Source: Taeniopygia guttata (taxonomy: Eukaryota; Chordata; Aves; Passeriformes; Estrildidae). Taken from it: 64,000 nucleotides of DNA. Location of the stretch: assembly GCF_048771995.1 (NCBI RefSeq), contig NC_133060.1:1385501-1449500 (forward strand), in the 5' to 3' direction. Each line of letters opens with the position of its first letter. Position 1 is the first letter of the stretch. Positions 49,606-60,591 of the stretch are shown here, piece after piece. The translations under genes were made by a program, and so were the position numbers. The notes under the pieces are model-generated. The model was not told where the DNA came from. It worked only from the letters and a program-made list of their open reading frames with translations, and did not search any database.

Positions 49606-51548
49606 TGGTCACTCTGTGGTCACTGTGGTCACTCTGTGGTCACCACAGGCCCCTCTCCCCCCCCCGGGGTCAGAGGTCACTGTGGTCACTGTGGTCACTC
49701 TGTGGTCACTGCGGGCCCCTCTCCCGGCCCCCCCCCGGGGTCAGAGGTCACTCTGTGGTCACTGTGGCCACTCTCTGGCCACTCTGTGGTCACTGTGGTC
49801 ACCATGGGCCCCTCTCCCGCCCCCCCCCCGGGGTCAGAGGTCACTCTGTGGTCACTGTGGCCACTCTCTGGCCACTCTGTGGTCACTGTGGTCACCATGG
49901 GCCCCTCTCCCACCCCCCCGGGGTCAGAGGTCACTGTGGTCACTGTGGTCACTGTGGTCACCGTGGGCCCTGCCCCCGGGGTCAGAGGTAACTGTGGTCA
50001 CTCTAGGATCACTCTTGTCACCCTGTGGTCACTCTGGTCACTCTGTGGTCACCACGGGCCCCTCTCCCGCCCCCCCCGGGGTCAGAGGTCACTGTGGTCA
50101 CAGTGGCCACTCTCTGGTCACTCTGTGGTCACCCTGTGGTCACTGTGGTCACTCTGGGACCACTCTGGTCACAATGGTCACCCTGTGGTCACTGTGGTCA
50201 CTCTGGTATCATTCTGGTCACTGTGGTCACTCTGGTCACTCTGGGGTCACTCTGATCACCCTGTGGTCACTGTGGCCACTCTGTGGTCACTCTGGTATCA
50301 CTCTGGTCACTCTGGGGTCACTCTGGTCACTCTGGGGTCACTCTGGTCACCCTGTGGTCACTGTGGCCACTCTGTGGTCACTCTGGTATCACTCTGGTCA
50401 CTCTGGGGTCACCCTGGTCACCCTGTGGCCACTCTGGTCACCCTGTGGTCACCGCGGGCCCCTCTCCCGCCCCCCCGGGGTCAGAGGTCACTGTGGTCAC
50501 AGTGGCCACTCTCTGGTCACCCTGTGGTCACTGTGGTCACAGTGGTCACTCTGGGATCACTCTGGTCACCCTGTGGTCACTGTGGCCACTCTGTGCTCAC
50601 TCTGGTCACCCTGTGGTCACCACAGGCCCCTCTCCCACCCCACCCCCGGGGTCAGAGGTCACCCTGTGGTCACTGTGGCCACTCTGTGCTCACTCTGGTC
50701 ACCCTGTGGTCACTCTGGTCACTCTGTGGTCACTGTGGCCGCTCTGGTATCACTGTGGCCACTCTGGTATCACTCTGGTCACTCTGGGGTCACTCTGGTC
50801 ACCCTGTGGTCATTGTGGCCACTCTGTGGTCACTGTGGCCACTCTGTGGTCACTCTGGTATCACTCTGGTCACTCTGGGGTCACTTTGGTCACCCTGTGG
50901 TCACTGTGGTCACTCTGTGGTCACCACAGGCCCCTCTCCCACCCCCCCGGGGTCAGAGGTCACTGTGGTCACTCTGTGGTCACCACGGGCCCGTCTCCCG
51001 CCCCAACCCGGGGTCAGAGATCACTCTGTGGTCACTGTGGCCACCCTGGTATCACTCTGGTCACTCTGGGACCACTCTGGTCACTCTAGGATCATTCTGG
51101 TCACCCTGTGGTCACCACGGGCCCCACTCCTGCCCCGGGGTCAGAGGTCACGCCGGTCACTGCGGGCCCCTCTCCCACCCCCCCCGGGGTCAGAGGTAAC
51201 TGTGGTCACTGTGGCCACTCTGTGGTCACTGTGGTCACTCTGTGGTCACTGTGGGCCCCTCTCCTGCCCCACCCTGGGGTCAGAGGTCACTGTGGTCACA
51301 CAGTGGTCGCTCTGGTCACCCTGGGGTCACCACGGGCCCCTCTCCTGCCCCAGGGTCAGAGGTCACCCTGTGGTCACCGCGGGTCCCGCCTCTGGGGTCA
51401 GAGGTCACTGTGGTCACGGTGGTCACTGCGGGCCCCCCCCTGGGGTAAGAGGTCACTGTGGTCACTCTGGTCACCGCAGGCCCCGCCCCCAGGGTCAGAG
51501 GTCACCCTGTGGTCACCGCGGGTCCCCCCGGGGTCAGAGGTCACTCAC
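49606..51548 (-). repeat. Intron 5, exon-5-proximal: GGTCACTGTGGTCACTCTG array with GGGGTCAGAGGTCA blocks
   Basis: 9-10 bp units GGTCACTCT/GTGGTCACT are interrupted about every 50-250 bp by a block of the type GGGCCCCTCTCCC...GGGGTCAGAGGTCAC. The GGGGTCAGAGGTCAC segment matches the sequence right next to both splice sites of exon 5, so the array probably grew from the donor side. Confidence 0.85.
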
Positions 51549-51713
51549 TCCTCCTTCCAGCGCCACACCTCGGCCAGGAAGGCCTCGCGGCCGAGCTGGT
51601 GCCGAGTGACCCCCCGTGAGCGCTGCAGCCGCCGCTCCACCACCACCTGCGTGGCGATGCCGGCGTGGTCACAGCCCGGCGCCCACAGCGTGGTCAGCCC
51701 CCGCATCCGGTGC
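51549..51713 (-). CDS. VARS1: VARS1 exon 5 of window: catalytic core, [10 protein letters not shown] motif
   Basis: Encodes the end of a split Trp codon, residues 165-218 and two bases of Glu. It carries [39 protein letters not shown] and VWRWKE, the conserved block that follows HIGH in ValRS and IleRS. Acceptor CCCCAG|GCA; donor GAGGA|GTGAGT. Two copies of its first 30 bp lie upstream in intron 4. Confidence 0.96.
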
Positions 51714-52430
51714 CTGGGGTCAGAGGTCACGGGGTCAGTGGGGTCATTCAGGGGATTGGGGTCATTCAGGGGATTTGGGACATTGGGGTCATTGGGGGCA
51801 TTGGGGGTGTTGGGGTCATTGGGGTCATTAGGGGCATTGGGGACATTGGGGGCATTGGGGGCATTGGGGTCACTGGGGACATTGGGGACATTGGGGTCAT
51901 TGGGGTCATTGGGGACATTGGGGACATTGGGGTCATTGGGGTCATTGGGGTCATTGGGGGCATTGGGGTCATTGGGGTCATTGGGGTCACAGCGTGGTCA
52001 GCCCCCGCATCCGGTGCCTGCGGGTCACAGAGGTCACGGGGTCATTGGGGGTGTTGGGGACATTGGGGTCATTGGGGTCATTCACAGGATAGGGGTCACT
52101 GGGGGCGTTGGTGTCAATGGGGGCAATGGGGTCATTGGGGTCATTGGGGGGATTGGGGACATTGGGGGCGTTGGGGTCAATGGGGGGATTTGGGTCATTC
52201 AGGGGATTGGGGACATTGGGGGGACATTGGGGTCATTGGGGTCATTGGGGACATTGGGGACATTGGGGACATTGGGGGCATTGGGGTCACAGCGTGGTCA
52301 GCCCCCGCATCCGGTGCCTGGGGGTCACAAGGGTCACGGGGGTCAGTGGGGGGATTGGGGGGATTGGGGTCATTGGGGACATTGGGGTCATTTGGGGTCA
52401 TTGGGGATACTGCGGTCACTGGGATGGCCA
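51714..52430 (-). repeat. Intron 4, exon-5-proximal: GGGGTCATT/GGGGACATT 9-bp array
   Basis: 9-bp units GGGGTCATT and GGGGACATT, the same unit family as introns 21 and 22. Two exon 5 edge copies are embedded about 300 bp apart. Confidence 0.88.
51988..52317 (-). repeat. Two copies of the exon 5 5' edge plus acceptor
   Basis: 30-bp copies at 51988-52017 and 52288-52317 match the first 30 bases of exon 5 (HRMRGLTTL) and keep the CAG acceptor beside them. They lie 300 bp apart and 304 bp from the real edge. Confidence 0.9.
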
Positions 52431-53430
52431 CGCCCTGACCCCAGTGGTCATTCCAGACCCCAATGGTCACTCCCTGACCCCAGTGGTCACTCTGGTCACC
52501 CCCTGACCCCAGTGGTCACTCTGGTCACCCCCTGAGCCCAGTGGTCACTCTGGTCACTCACCAGCGGGTCAGCGTGTCCTGGATGGCCGCGGTCAGGGCG
52601 TGACCCAGGTGGAGGGTCCCAGTGGTCACTCTGGTCACCCCCTGAGCCCAGTGGTCACTCTGGTCACCCCCTGAGCCCAGTGGTCACTCTGGTCACCCCC
52701 TGAGCCCAGTGGTCACTCTGGTCACTCACCAGCGGGTCAGCGTGTCCTGGATGGCCGCGGTCAGGGCGTGACCCAGGTGGAGGGTCCCAGTGGTCACTCT
52801 GGTCACCCCCTGAGCCCAGTGGTCACTCTGGTCACCCCCTGAGCCCAGTGGTCACTCTGGTCACCCCCTGAGCCCAGTGGTCACTCTGGTCACTCACCAG
52901 CGGGTCAGCGTGTCCTGGATGGCCGCGGTCAGGGCGTGGCCCAGGTGGAGGGTCCCAGTGGTCACTCTGGTCACCCCCTGACCCCAGTGGTCACTCTGGT
53001 CACCCCCTGAGCCCAGTGGTCACTCTGGTCACCCCCTGAGCCCAGTGGTCACTCTGGTCACCCCCTGAGCCCAGTGGTCACTCTGGTCACTCACCAGCGG
53101 GTCAGCGTGTCCTGGATGGCCGCGGTCAGGGCGTGGCCCAGGTGGAGGGTCCCAGTGGTCACTCTGGTCACCCCCTGACCCCAGTGGTCACTCTGGTCAC
53201 CCCCTGACCCCAGTGGTCACTCTGGTCACCCCCTGAGCCCAGTGGTCACTCTGGTCACTCACCAGCGGGTCAGCGTGTCCTGGATGGCCGCGGTCAGGGC
53301 ATGGCCCAGGTGGAGGGTCCCAGTGGTCACTCTGGTCACCCCCTGAGCCCAGTGGTCACTCTGGTCACCCCCTGAGCCCAGTGGTCACTCTGGTCACCCC
53401 CTGAGCCCAGTGGTCACTCTGGTCACTCAC
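52431..53430 (-). repeat. Intron 4, exon-4-proximal: 168-bp higher-order array
   Basis: A 29-bp unit (CAGTGGTCACTCTGGTCACC plus CCTGAGCC) alternates with copies of the exon 4 3' edge. The higher-order period is 168 bp, with one 197-bp period equal to one extra 29-bp unit. Confidence 0.92.
52562..53321 (-). repeat. Five copies of the exon 4 3' edge, with HLGH motif and donor
   Basis: 59-bp copies at 52562, 52730, 52898, 53095 and 53263 each encode [19 protein letters not shown] and the start of Trp, followed by GTGAGTGACC. They differ from exon 4 by one or two bases, for example GGTCAC for GGCCAC in HLGH of the two most distal copies. Confidence 0.94.
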
Positions 53431-53555
53431 CAGCGGGTCAGCGTGTCCTGGATGGCCGCGGTCAGGGCGTGGCCCAGGTGGAGGGTCCCGGTCACGTTGG
53501 GGGGGGGGAGGCACATCACGAACACCCCCCGGGGGTTGGGGGTCTCCAGGGAGCG
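53431..53555 (-). CDS. VARS1: VARS1 exon 4 of window: HIGH-type ATP-binding signature
   Basis: Encodes residues 123-163 and two bases of a Trp codon. It contains [20 protein letters not shown]; the class I HIGH signature appears as HLGH (residues 148-151, bases 53469-53480), which binds ATP in the Rossmann fold. Acceptor CCCCAG|CGC, donor CTG|GTGAGT. Five copies of the last 59 bp, including HLGH and the donor, are repeated downstream, but only this copy extends into the 5' half of the exon. Confidence 0.96.
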
Positions 53556-54560
53556 CTGGGGGGGGACAGAGGGGTCAGTGACCCCTGAGACCCCCAAGGA
53601 CCCCCCTGAGACCCCCAAAACCCACCCAGAGACCCCCAAAGATCCCCAGAGACCCCCAAAGAAGCCCTCAAAGACCCCCCAAAACCCCCCAAATCCCCCC
53701 AGAACTGCCCCAAATCTCCACAGGACCCCCCAAAGAAGCCCCCAGACCCCCAAGGACCCCCTAAAACCCACCCAGAGACCCCCAAAACCCCCAGAGAGTC
53801 CCAAGAGACCCCCAAAGACCCCCCAGGACCCCCAAAGACCCCCAAAGACCCTCAAGGACCCCTCAGAGACCCCCAGAGACCCCCCAAAACTTCCCCAGAG
53901 ACCCCCAAAACCCCCTCAGAGACCCCCAAAAACCCCCAAATATCCCCCAAACCCCTCCAAATACCCTCAAGGACCCCCAAATACCCCCAAGGACCCCCCG
54001 AGAGACCCCCCAAATACCCCCAGAGACCCCCCCAAAGATCCCCAAAGAGCCCCCAAGGACGCCCCCAGACCCCCTCAGAGACCTCCAAGGACCCCCCAGA
54101 CCCACCAGGACCTCCCAAGGAGACCCCAGAGACCACCAAGGACCCCCAAAGACCCACCCAAATATCCCCAAGGACCCCCGAAAGATCCCCAAGGAGCCCC
54201 CAGAGAGTCCCCAAAGACCCCCAAATACCCCCAAAGACCCCCCCAAGGACTCCTCAGAGATCCCCAGACCCCCCCAAAGAACTCCCAGAGACCCCCAAGG
54301 AGACCCCAAAGTTCCCCCAAAGACCCCCATGGACCCCAAAGATCCCCAAGAGACCCCCAGAGACCCCCCAAGGACCCCCCAAAGACCCCCCAAAACCCCC
54401 CAGAGACCCCTCAAAACCCACCCAAGGACCCCCCAGGACCCCACCAAGGAGCCCCAGAGACCCCCAAGGACCCCAAAAGACCCTCCAGACTCCCCCAAAA
54501 ACCCCCAAATATCCCCCAGACCCCCCAAAGAAGCCCCCAGACCCCCCAAAACCCCCCCAA
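53556..54560 (-). repeat. Intron 3, exon-4-proximal half: GACCCCCAAAGACCCCC array
   Basis: Array of 10-17 bp units AGACCCCCAAAGACCCCC and AAGGACCCCC, very like the array upstream of exon 1. Confidence 0.85.
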
Positions 54561-56561
54561 GCCCCCCACTCACCCCGAATTCGGGGCGGAAGAACCCCTC
54601 CTTCTCCCACCAGCTGTACCAGCACCCCCAAAAGCCCCCCAGGACCCCCCAAAACTGCCCCAAATCCCCCCAGGACCCCCCAAAACTGCCCCAAATCCCC
54701 CCAAAACCGCCCCAAATCCCCCCAGGACCCCCCAAAGAAGCCCCCAGACCCCCCAAAACCCCACCAGGACCCCCCAAATCCCCCCAGATCTCCCCAACCC
54801 CCCCCCAAAACCGCCCCAAATCCCACCCAAATCCCCCCAGAACTGCCCCAAATCCCCCCAGGACCCCCCAAAGAAGCCCCCAGACCCCCCAAAGAAGCCC
54901 CCAGACCCCCCAAAAAAGTCCCCAGACCCTCCAAAACCCCCCCAGGACTGCCCCAAATCCCCCCCCAAATCCCCCCAAATCTCCACAGGACCCCCCAAAG
55001 AAGCCCCCAGACCCCCCAAAGAAGCCCCCAGACCCCCCAAAGAAGCCCCCAGACCCCCCAAATCCCCCCAGATCTCCCCTCAAATCCCCCCAGGACCCCC
55101 CAAATCCCACCCAAATCCCCCCAAATATCCCCAGGACCCCCCAAAGAAGCCCCCAGGACCCCCCAAATCCCCCCAGAACTGCCCCAAATCTCCCCAGGAC
55201 CCCCCAAAGAAGCCCCCAGACCCCCCAAGGAAGCCCCCAGACCCCCCAGGACCCCCACTCACCCCGAATTCGGGCCGGAAGAACCCCTCCTTCTCCCACC
55301 AGCTGTACCAGCACCCCCAAAACCCCCCCCAGGACCCCCCAAAGACCCCCCAAATCCCCCCAGAACTGCCCCAAATCCCCCCAGAACTGCCCCAAATCCC
55401 CCCAGGACCCCCCAAAACTGCCCAAAATCCCCCCAGAACTGCCCCAAATCTCCACAGGACCCCCCAAAGAAGCCCCCAGACCCCCCAAAGAAGCCCCCAG
55501 ACCCACTAAAACCCCCCCAAAACGCCCCAAACCCCCCAGATCTCCCCACAACCCCTCCAGAACTGCCCCAAAGACCCCCCAGGACCCCCCAAAACTGCCC
55601 CAAATCCCCCCAGAACTGCCCCAAATCTCCACAGGACCCCCCAAAGAAGCCCCCAGACCCCCCAAACCCCCCCCCAGGACCCCCCAAAGACCCCCCAAAA
55701 CCCCCCAACCCCCCCCAGATCTCCCCAAAACCCCCCCAAAACTGCCCCAAATCACCCCAGAACTGCCCCAAATCCCCCCAAAACTGCCCAAATCCCCCCC
55801 AAATCCCCCCAAAATCCCCCAAAATCCCCCCAGGACCCCCCAAAGAAGCCCCCAGACCCCCCAAAGAAGCCCCCAGACCCCCCAGGACCCCCACTCACCC
55901 CGAATTCGGGGCGGAAGAACCCCTCCTTCTCCCACCAGCTGTACCAGCACCCCCAAAACCCCCCCAGGACCCCCCAGAACTGCCCCAAATCCCCCCAGAA
56001 CTGCCCCAAATCCCCCCAGGACCCCCCAAAGAAGCCCCCAGACCCCCCAAAGAAGCCCCCAGACCCCCCAAAGAAGCCCCCAGACCCCCCAAAGAAGCCC
56101 CCAGACCCACTAAAACCCCCCCAGGACCCCCCAAATCCCCCCAGATCTCCCCGAACTCCCCCCAAATCCCCCCAGGACCCCCCAAATCCCCCCCAAATCC
56201 CCTCAAATCTCCACAGGACCCCCCAAAGAAGCCCCCAGACCCCCCAAAGAAGCCCCCAGACCCCCCAAATCTCCACAGGACCCCCCAAAACCCCCCCAGG
56301 ACCCCCCAAATCCTCCCCAAATCCCCCCAATTTTCCCCCAAAACCCCCCAAATCGCCCCCAAATCCCCCCAGATCTCCCCAAATCCCCCCAGAACTGCCC
56401 CAAACCCCCCCAGGACCCCCCAAATCCCCCCCAAATCCCCTCAAATCCCCCCAGGACCCCCCAAATCCCACCCAAATCCCCCCAAATCTCCACAGGACCC
56501 CCCAAAGAAGCCCCCAGACCCCCCAAAGAAGCCCCCAGACCCCCCAAAGCCCCCCACTCAC
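54561..56561 (-). repeat. Intron 3, exon-3-proximal half: higher-order array with exon 3 copies
   Basis: Units such as AAGAAGCCCCCAGACCCCCC and CAGAACTGCCCCAAATC are organised in blocks of about 640-690 bp, each ending in a copy of the 3' edge of exon 3. Confidence 0.85.
54574..55947 (-). repeat. Three copies of the exon 3 3' edge plus donor
   Basis: Copies at 54574-54622, 55263-55311 and 55899-55947 are 49 bp each and encode [16 protein letters not shown] followed by an intact GGG|GTGAGT donor. Spacings are 689, 636 and (to the real exon) 663 bp. All stop upstream at the same point, where real exon 3 continues with GCGGCC. Confidence 0.92.
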
Positions 56562-56662
56562 CCCGAATTCGGGCCGGAAGAACCCCTCCTTCTCCCACCA
56601 GCTGTACCAGGCCGCCTCCACGTAGCCGGGGCTGTAACTCTCGGGGAGGGGTCCCCCCACAT
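56562..56662 (-). CDS. VARS1: VARS1 exon 3 of window: start of catalytic core
   Basis: Encodes residues 90-122, [20 protein letters not shown] through [10 protein letters not shown], the conserved ValRS segment in which YxEAxWYxWWE precedes the HIGH region. The acceptor is CCCCAG|AT and the donor GGG|GTGAGT. Three copies of its last 49 bp with the donor lie in the downstream intron at 54574, 55263 and 55899. This is the complete exon because only here does the frame continue back through VEAAW. Confidence 0.95.
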
Positions 56663-59631
56663 CTGGGGAGGGGTCCCGGGGGTCACACCCCCACCCCCCA
56701 AATTCCCAGAGACCCCCCACAGCAAAAGACCCCAAACCCACCCACTCAAAACCCACACTGAGCCCCCAAAAACCCACCCAAGACCCCCCAAAATCCCCCC
56801 AAAACCCCCCCAGACCCCCAAAATCCACACTGAGCACCCCCCAAACCCCCCAAGACCCCCCAAACGCCCCCAAGACCCCCCAAAAACCCTCCCAAGACCC
56901 CCAAAACCCCCCCAGACCCCACATAAACCCCCCCAAGACCCCCCAAGACCCCCCAAACCCTCCCAAGACCCCCCAAAAACCCCCCAAGCGCCCCCCAAAT
57001 CCCCCCAAAACCCCCCCAGACCCCCCCAAACCCACTCTGAGCCCCCCCAAACCCTCCCAAAACCCCCCAGACCCCCTGAGCCCCACCTAAAGGCCCCAAA
57101 AACCCCCCCAAGACCCTCAAAAACTCCCCCAAGACCCCCCAAGCGCCCCCCAACAGCCCCAAAACCCCCCCAAGACCCCCCAGGACACCCCCAAAACCCC
57201 CCCAGACCCCCTGAGCCCCACCCAAAAACCCCCTATAGCCCTCCAAAACCCCCCAAAATCCCCCCAGACCCCCCCAAATCCCCCCAAACCCTCCCAAGAC
57301 CCCCAAAATCCCCCCAAGACGCCCCAAAATCCCCCCAAACCCACACTGAGCCCCCCCCAAACCCCCCCAAGCCCCCCCAAGACCCCCAAAATCCCCCCAA
57401 ACCCTCCCAAAACCCTCCCAAGACCCCCCAAAAACCCCTCCAAGACCCCCCAAACCCACTCCCAAGACACCCCAAACCCCCCACAAGACCCCCAAACCCA
57501 CTCTGAGCCCCCCCAAACCCTCCCAAGACCCCCCAAAAACCCCCCCAGACCCACTCCCAAGACCCCCCAGGACCCCCCAAGACCCCCCAAAAACCTCCCC
57601 AAGACCCCCCAGGACCCACCCAAGACCCCCCAAACCCACTCTGAGCCCCCCCCAAACCCTCCCAAGACCCCTCAAGACCCCCCAAAACCCCTCCAAGACC
57701 CCCCAAGACCCCCTAAAACCCCCCCAGACCCCACATAAACCCCCCAAACCCTCCCAAAACCCTCCCAAGACCCCCCAAAACCCCCCCAAGACCCCCCAAA
57801 ATCTCCCCAAACCCTCCCATAACCCCCCCAGACCCCCCAAACCCACTCTGAGCCCCCCCCAAATGCTCCCAAGACCCCCCAGGACCCCCCAAATCCCCCC
57901 AAAACCCCCCCCAGACCCCCTGAGCTCCACCTAAAGGCCCCAAAACCCCCCCAGACCCACTCCCAAGACCCCCCAAAACCCCCCTAGACTCCTCAAAAAC
58001 CCCCCCCAGACCCCACATAAACCCCCCCAGCCCCCCCAAAACCCCCCAAACCCCCCTGAGCCCCACCTAAAGGCCCCAAAAACCCCCCCAAGACCCCCTA
58101 AAACCCCCCAAACCCAAGACCCCCCAAAACCCCCCCAAGACCCACTCCCAAGACCCCCCAAACCCCCCAAACCCAGTCTGAGACTCCCCAAACCCTCCCA
58201 AGACCCCCCAAGACCCCCAAAACTTCCCCCAAAAACCCCCCAAACCCTCCCAAGACCCCCCAAAAAACCCTTGCAAGACCCCCCAAGACCCCCAGACCCC
58301 CCAAGACCCCCCAAAAACCCCCCAAAGCCACTCTGAGTCCCCCCAAGACCCCCAAAACTCCCCCCAAAAACCCCCTAAACCCACTCTGAGTCTCCCCAAG
58401 ACCCCCTAAACCCCCCAAAAACGCCCCCAAGACCCCCCAAGACCTCCCCCAAACCCACTCTGAGCCCCCCCCAAATGCTCTCAAGACCCCCCAAGACCCC
58501 CCAAAATCTCCCCAGACCCACTCCCAACACCCCCCAAGACCCCCCCAAAAACCCCAAAACCCCCCAAACCCACTCCCAAGACCCCCCAAAAACCCCCCAA
58601 ACCCACTCTGAGCCCCCAAAAACCGCCCAAGACCCCCAAAACCCCAAGACCCCACAAAACCCCCCCAAGACCCCCCAAACGCCCCCCAAACCCACCCTGA
58701 GCTCCCCAAAACCCCCCCAAACCATCCCAAGACCCCCCAAGACCCCCCAAAATCCCCCCCAAACCCTCCTGACACCCCCCAAAACCCATCAAGAGCCCCC
58801 CAGACCCACTCTTGAGACCCCCGAAGACCCCCCAAATGCTCCCCAGACCCCCCAAAATCCCCCCAGACTCCCCCAAATCCACACTGAGCACCCCCCAAAT
58901 GCCCCAAAACCCCCCAAAAATCCCTCTAAGAACCCCCAAACCCCCCCAGACCCCCCAAAAACCCCCCAAACCCACACTGAGCACCCCCCAAATGCTCCCA
59001 AGACCCCCCAAGTGCCCCCCAAACCCCCCAAAAACGCCTCCAAGACCCCCCCAAAATCCCCCCAAAACCCCCCCAAACCCACTCCCAAGACCCCCCAAAC
59101 CCCCCAAGACCCCCCAAAAACCCCTCCAAGACCCCCCAAACCCTCCCAAGAACCCCCAAGACCCCCAAAACTCTCCCCAAAAACCCCCCAAACCCACTCT
59201 GAGTCTCCCCAAGACCCCCCAAAAATCCCCCCAGACCCCCTGAGCCCCACCCAAAACCCCCTATAGCCCCCCAAAACCCCCCAAAACCCCCCCAAGACCC
59301 CCCAAAACCCCCCCAAAAACCCCTCCAAGAGCCCCCAAACCCTCCCATAACCCCTCCAGACCCTCCCATAACCCCTCCAGACCCCCCAAAAACCCCCCCA
59401 AGACCCCCCAAAACCCCCCAAGACCCCCCCAGACCCCCCCAAATCCCCCTAAGACCCCCTAAAACCCCCCCAAAATCCCCCCAAAACCCCCCCAAACCCA
59501 CTCCCAAGACCCCCCCAATGCCCCCAAGACCCCCCAAAATCCCCCCAAGACCCCCCAAATGCCCCCAAAACTCCCCCAAACCCTCCTGACACCCCCCAAA
59601 AGCCCCCCAAGACCCCCCAGACCCCCCTCAC
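56663..59631 (-). repeat. Intron 2: CAAGACCCCCCAAAACCCCC array
   Basis: About 3 kb of CCCAAGACCCCCCAAAA and CCCACTCTGAGCCCCCC units. The gene strand is G-rich and rich in GGGGGTCTTGGGG. No exon edge copies seen. Confidence 0.85.
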
Positions 59632-59719
59632 CCTTCTTGCAGCCGGGGGGGGTGGGGGTCTCGTAGCTCAGCCCCCTCAGCTCCCGCCGGGCCCGGCCGG
59701 CCTTGACCTTGACCTGAGC
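59632..59719 (-). CDS. VARS1: VARS1 exon 2 of window: linker to catalytic core
   Basis: Encodes residues 60-88 and the first base of an Asp codon. It begins AQVKVKAGRARREL and ends LSYETPTPPGCKK, matching human ITYDLPTPPGEKK. Acceptor CCCCCAG|GCT and donor AAGG|GTGAGG. The phase-1 end joins the AT at the start of the next exon to restore Asp, as in human KKDVSGP. Confidence 0.93.
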
Positions 59720-60412
59720 CTGGGGGGGGCAAAAAGGGGTTCAGGACCCCCCAAAACCCCCCCGGGACCCCCAAACCCACCCAGGACCCCCCAAACCCCC
59801 CCCGGGACCCCCCAAATCCCCCCCAGGACCCCCCAAACCCCTCTGGGGACCCCCCAAACCCCCCCAGAGACCCCCAAAACCCCCCCCAGGACCCCCAAAA
59901 ACCCCCCCAGGACCCCCCAAAACCCCCCAGGACCCCCCAAAACTCCCCTGGGACCCCCCAAAACCCCCCCAGGACCCCCCAAACCCCCCCAGGACCCCCC
60001 AAACCCCCCCCAGGATCCCCCAAAACTCCCCTGGGAACCCCAAAACTCCCCTGGGGACCCCTCAAATCTCCCCCAAGACCCCCCAAAACTCCCCTGGGAC
60101 CCCCCAAACCCCACCCAGGGACCCCCAAAACCCCCCTGGGACCCCCAAAACCCCCCCTGGGACCCCCACAACTCCCCTGGGACCCCCCAAAACTCCCCAG
60201 GACCCCCCAAAACTCCCCCCAGGACCCCCCAAACCCCCCCCAGGACCCCCCAAAACTCCCCTGGGGACCCCCAAAACCCCCCTGGGACCCCCAAAATCCC
60301 CCCTGGGACCCCCAAAACTCCCCTGGGGACCCCTCAAATCTCCCCCAGGACCCCCCAAACCCCCCCAGGACCCCCCAAACCCCCCCAGGGACCCCCCAAA
60401 GCCCCCCCGGAC
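59720..60412 (-). repeat. Intron 1: GGACCCCCCAAAACCCCCCT array
   Basis: A 693-bp intron made of roughly 20-bp units of the type CCAGGACCCCCCAAACCCCC and CTGGGACCCCCAAAAC. No exon fragments are visible in it. Confidence 0.85.
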
Positions 60413-60591
60413 CTGCAGCTCGCGGTTTTTTTCCTGTTTTTGCTGGAATTTTTCCATTTTTTCCCGTTTTTTCGCCTCTTTCTTCAGTTGTGCCGCGCTC
60501 TTGGGGGGGGCGGGGGGCTCGGGACCCCCCGGGACCCCCAAATCGGGGCCCCCCGGGACCCCCAATTCGGGACCACCCTGGGGGTGACCCA
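60413..60591 (-). CDS. VARS1: VARS1 exon 1 of window: Pro/Gly-rich spacer and lysine-rich linker
   Basis: The exon encodes local residues 1-59. After a spacer it reads KSAAQLKKEAKKREKMEKF, the lysine-rich segment that joins the GST-like domain to the catalytic core in animal VARS1. The spacer contains an eight-residue tandem repeat (GGPELGVP, GGPDLGVP, GGPEPPAP). The donor is CAG|GTCCGG. The acceptor chosen is CCCCTCAG at 60592-60593 behind a strong pyrimidine tract; a second AG 14 nt further in would also be possible because the previous exon's phase is unknown. Two bases complete a codon from the missing upstream exon. Confidence 0.9.
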
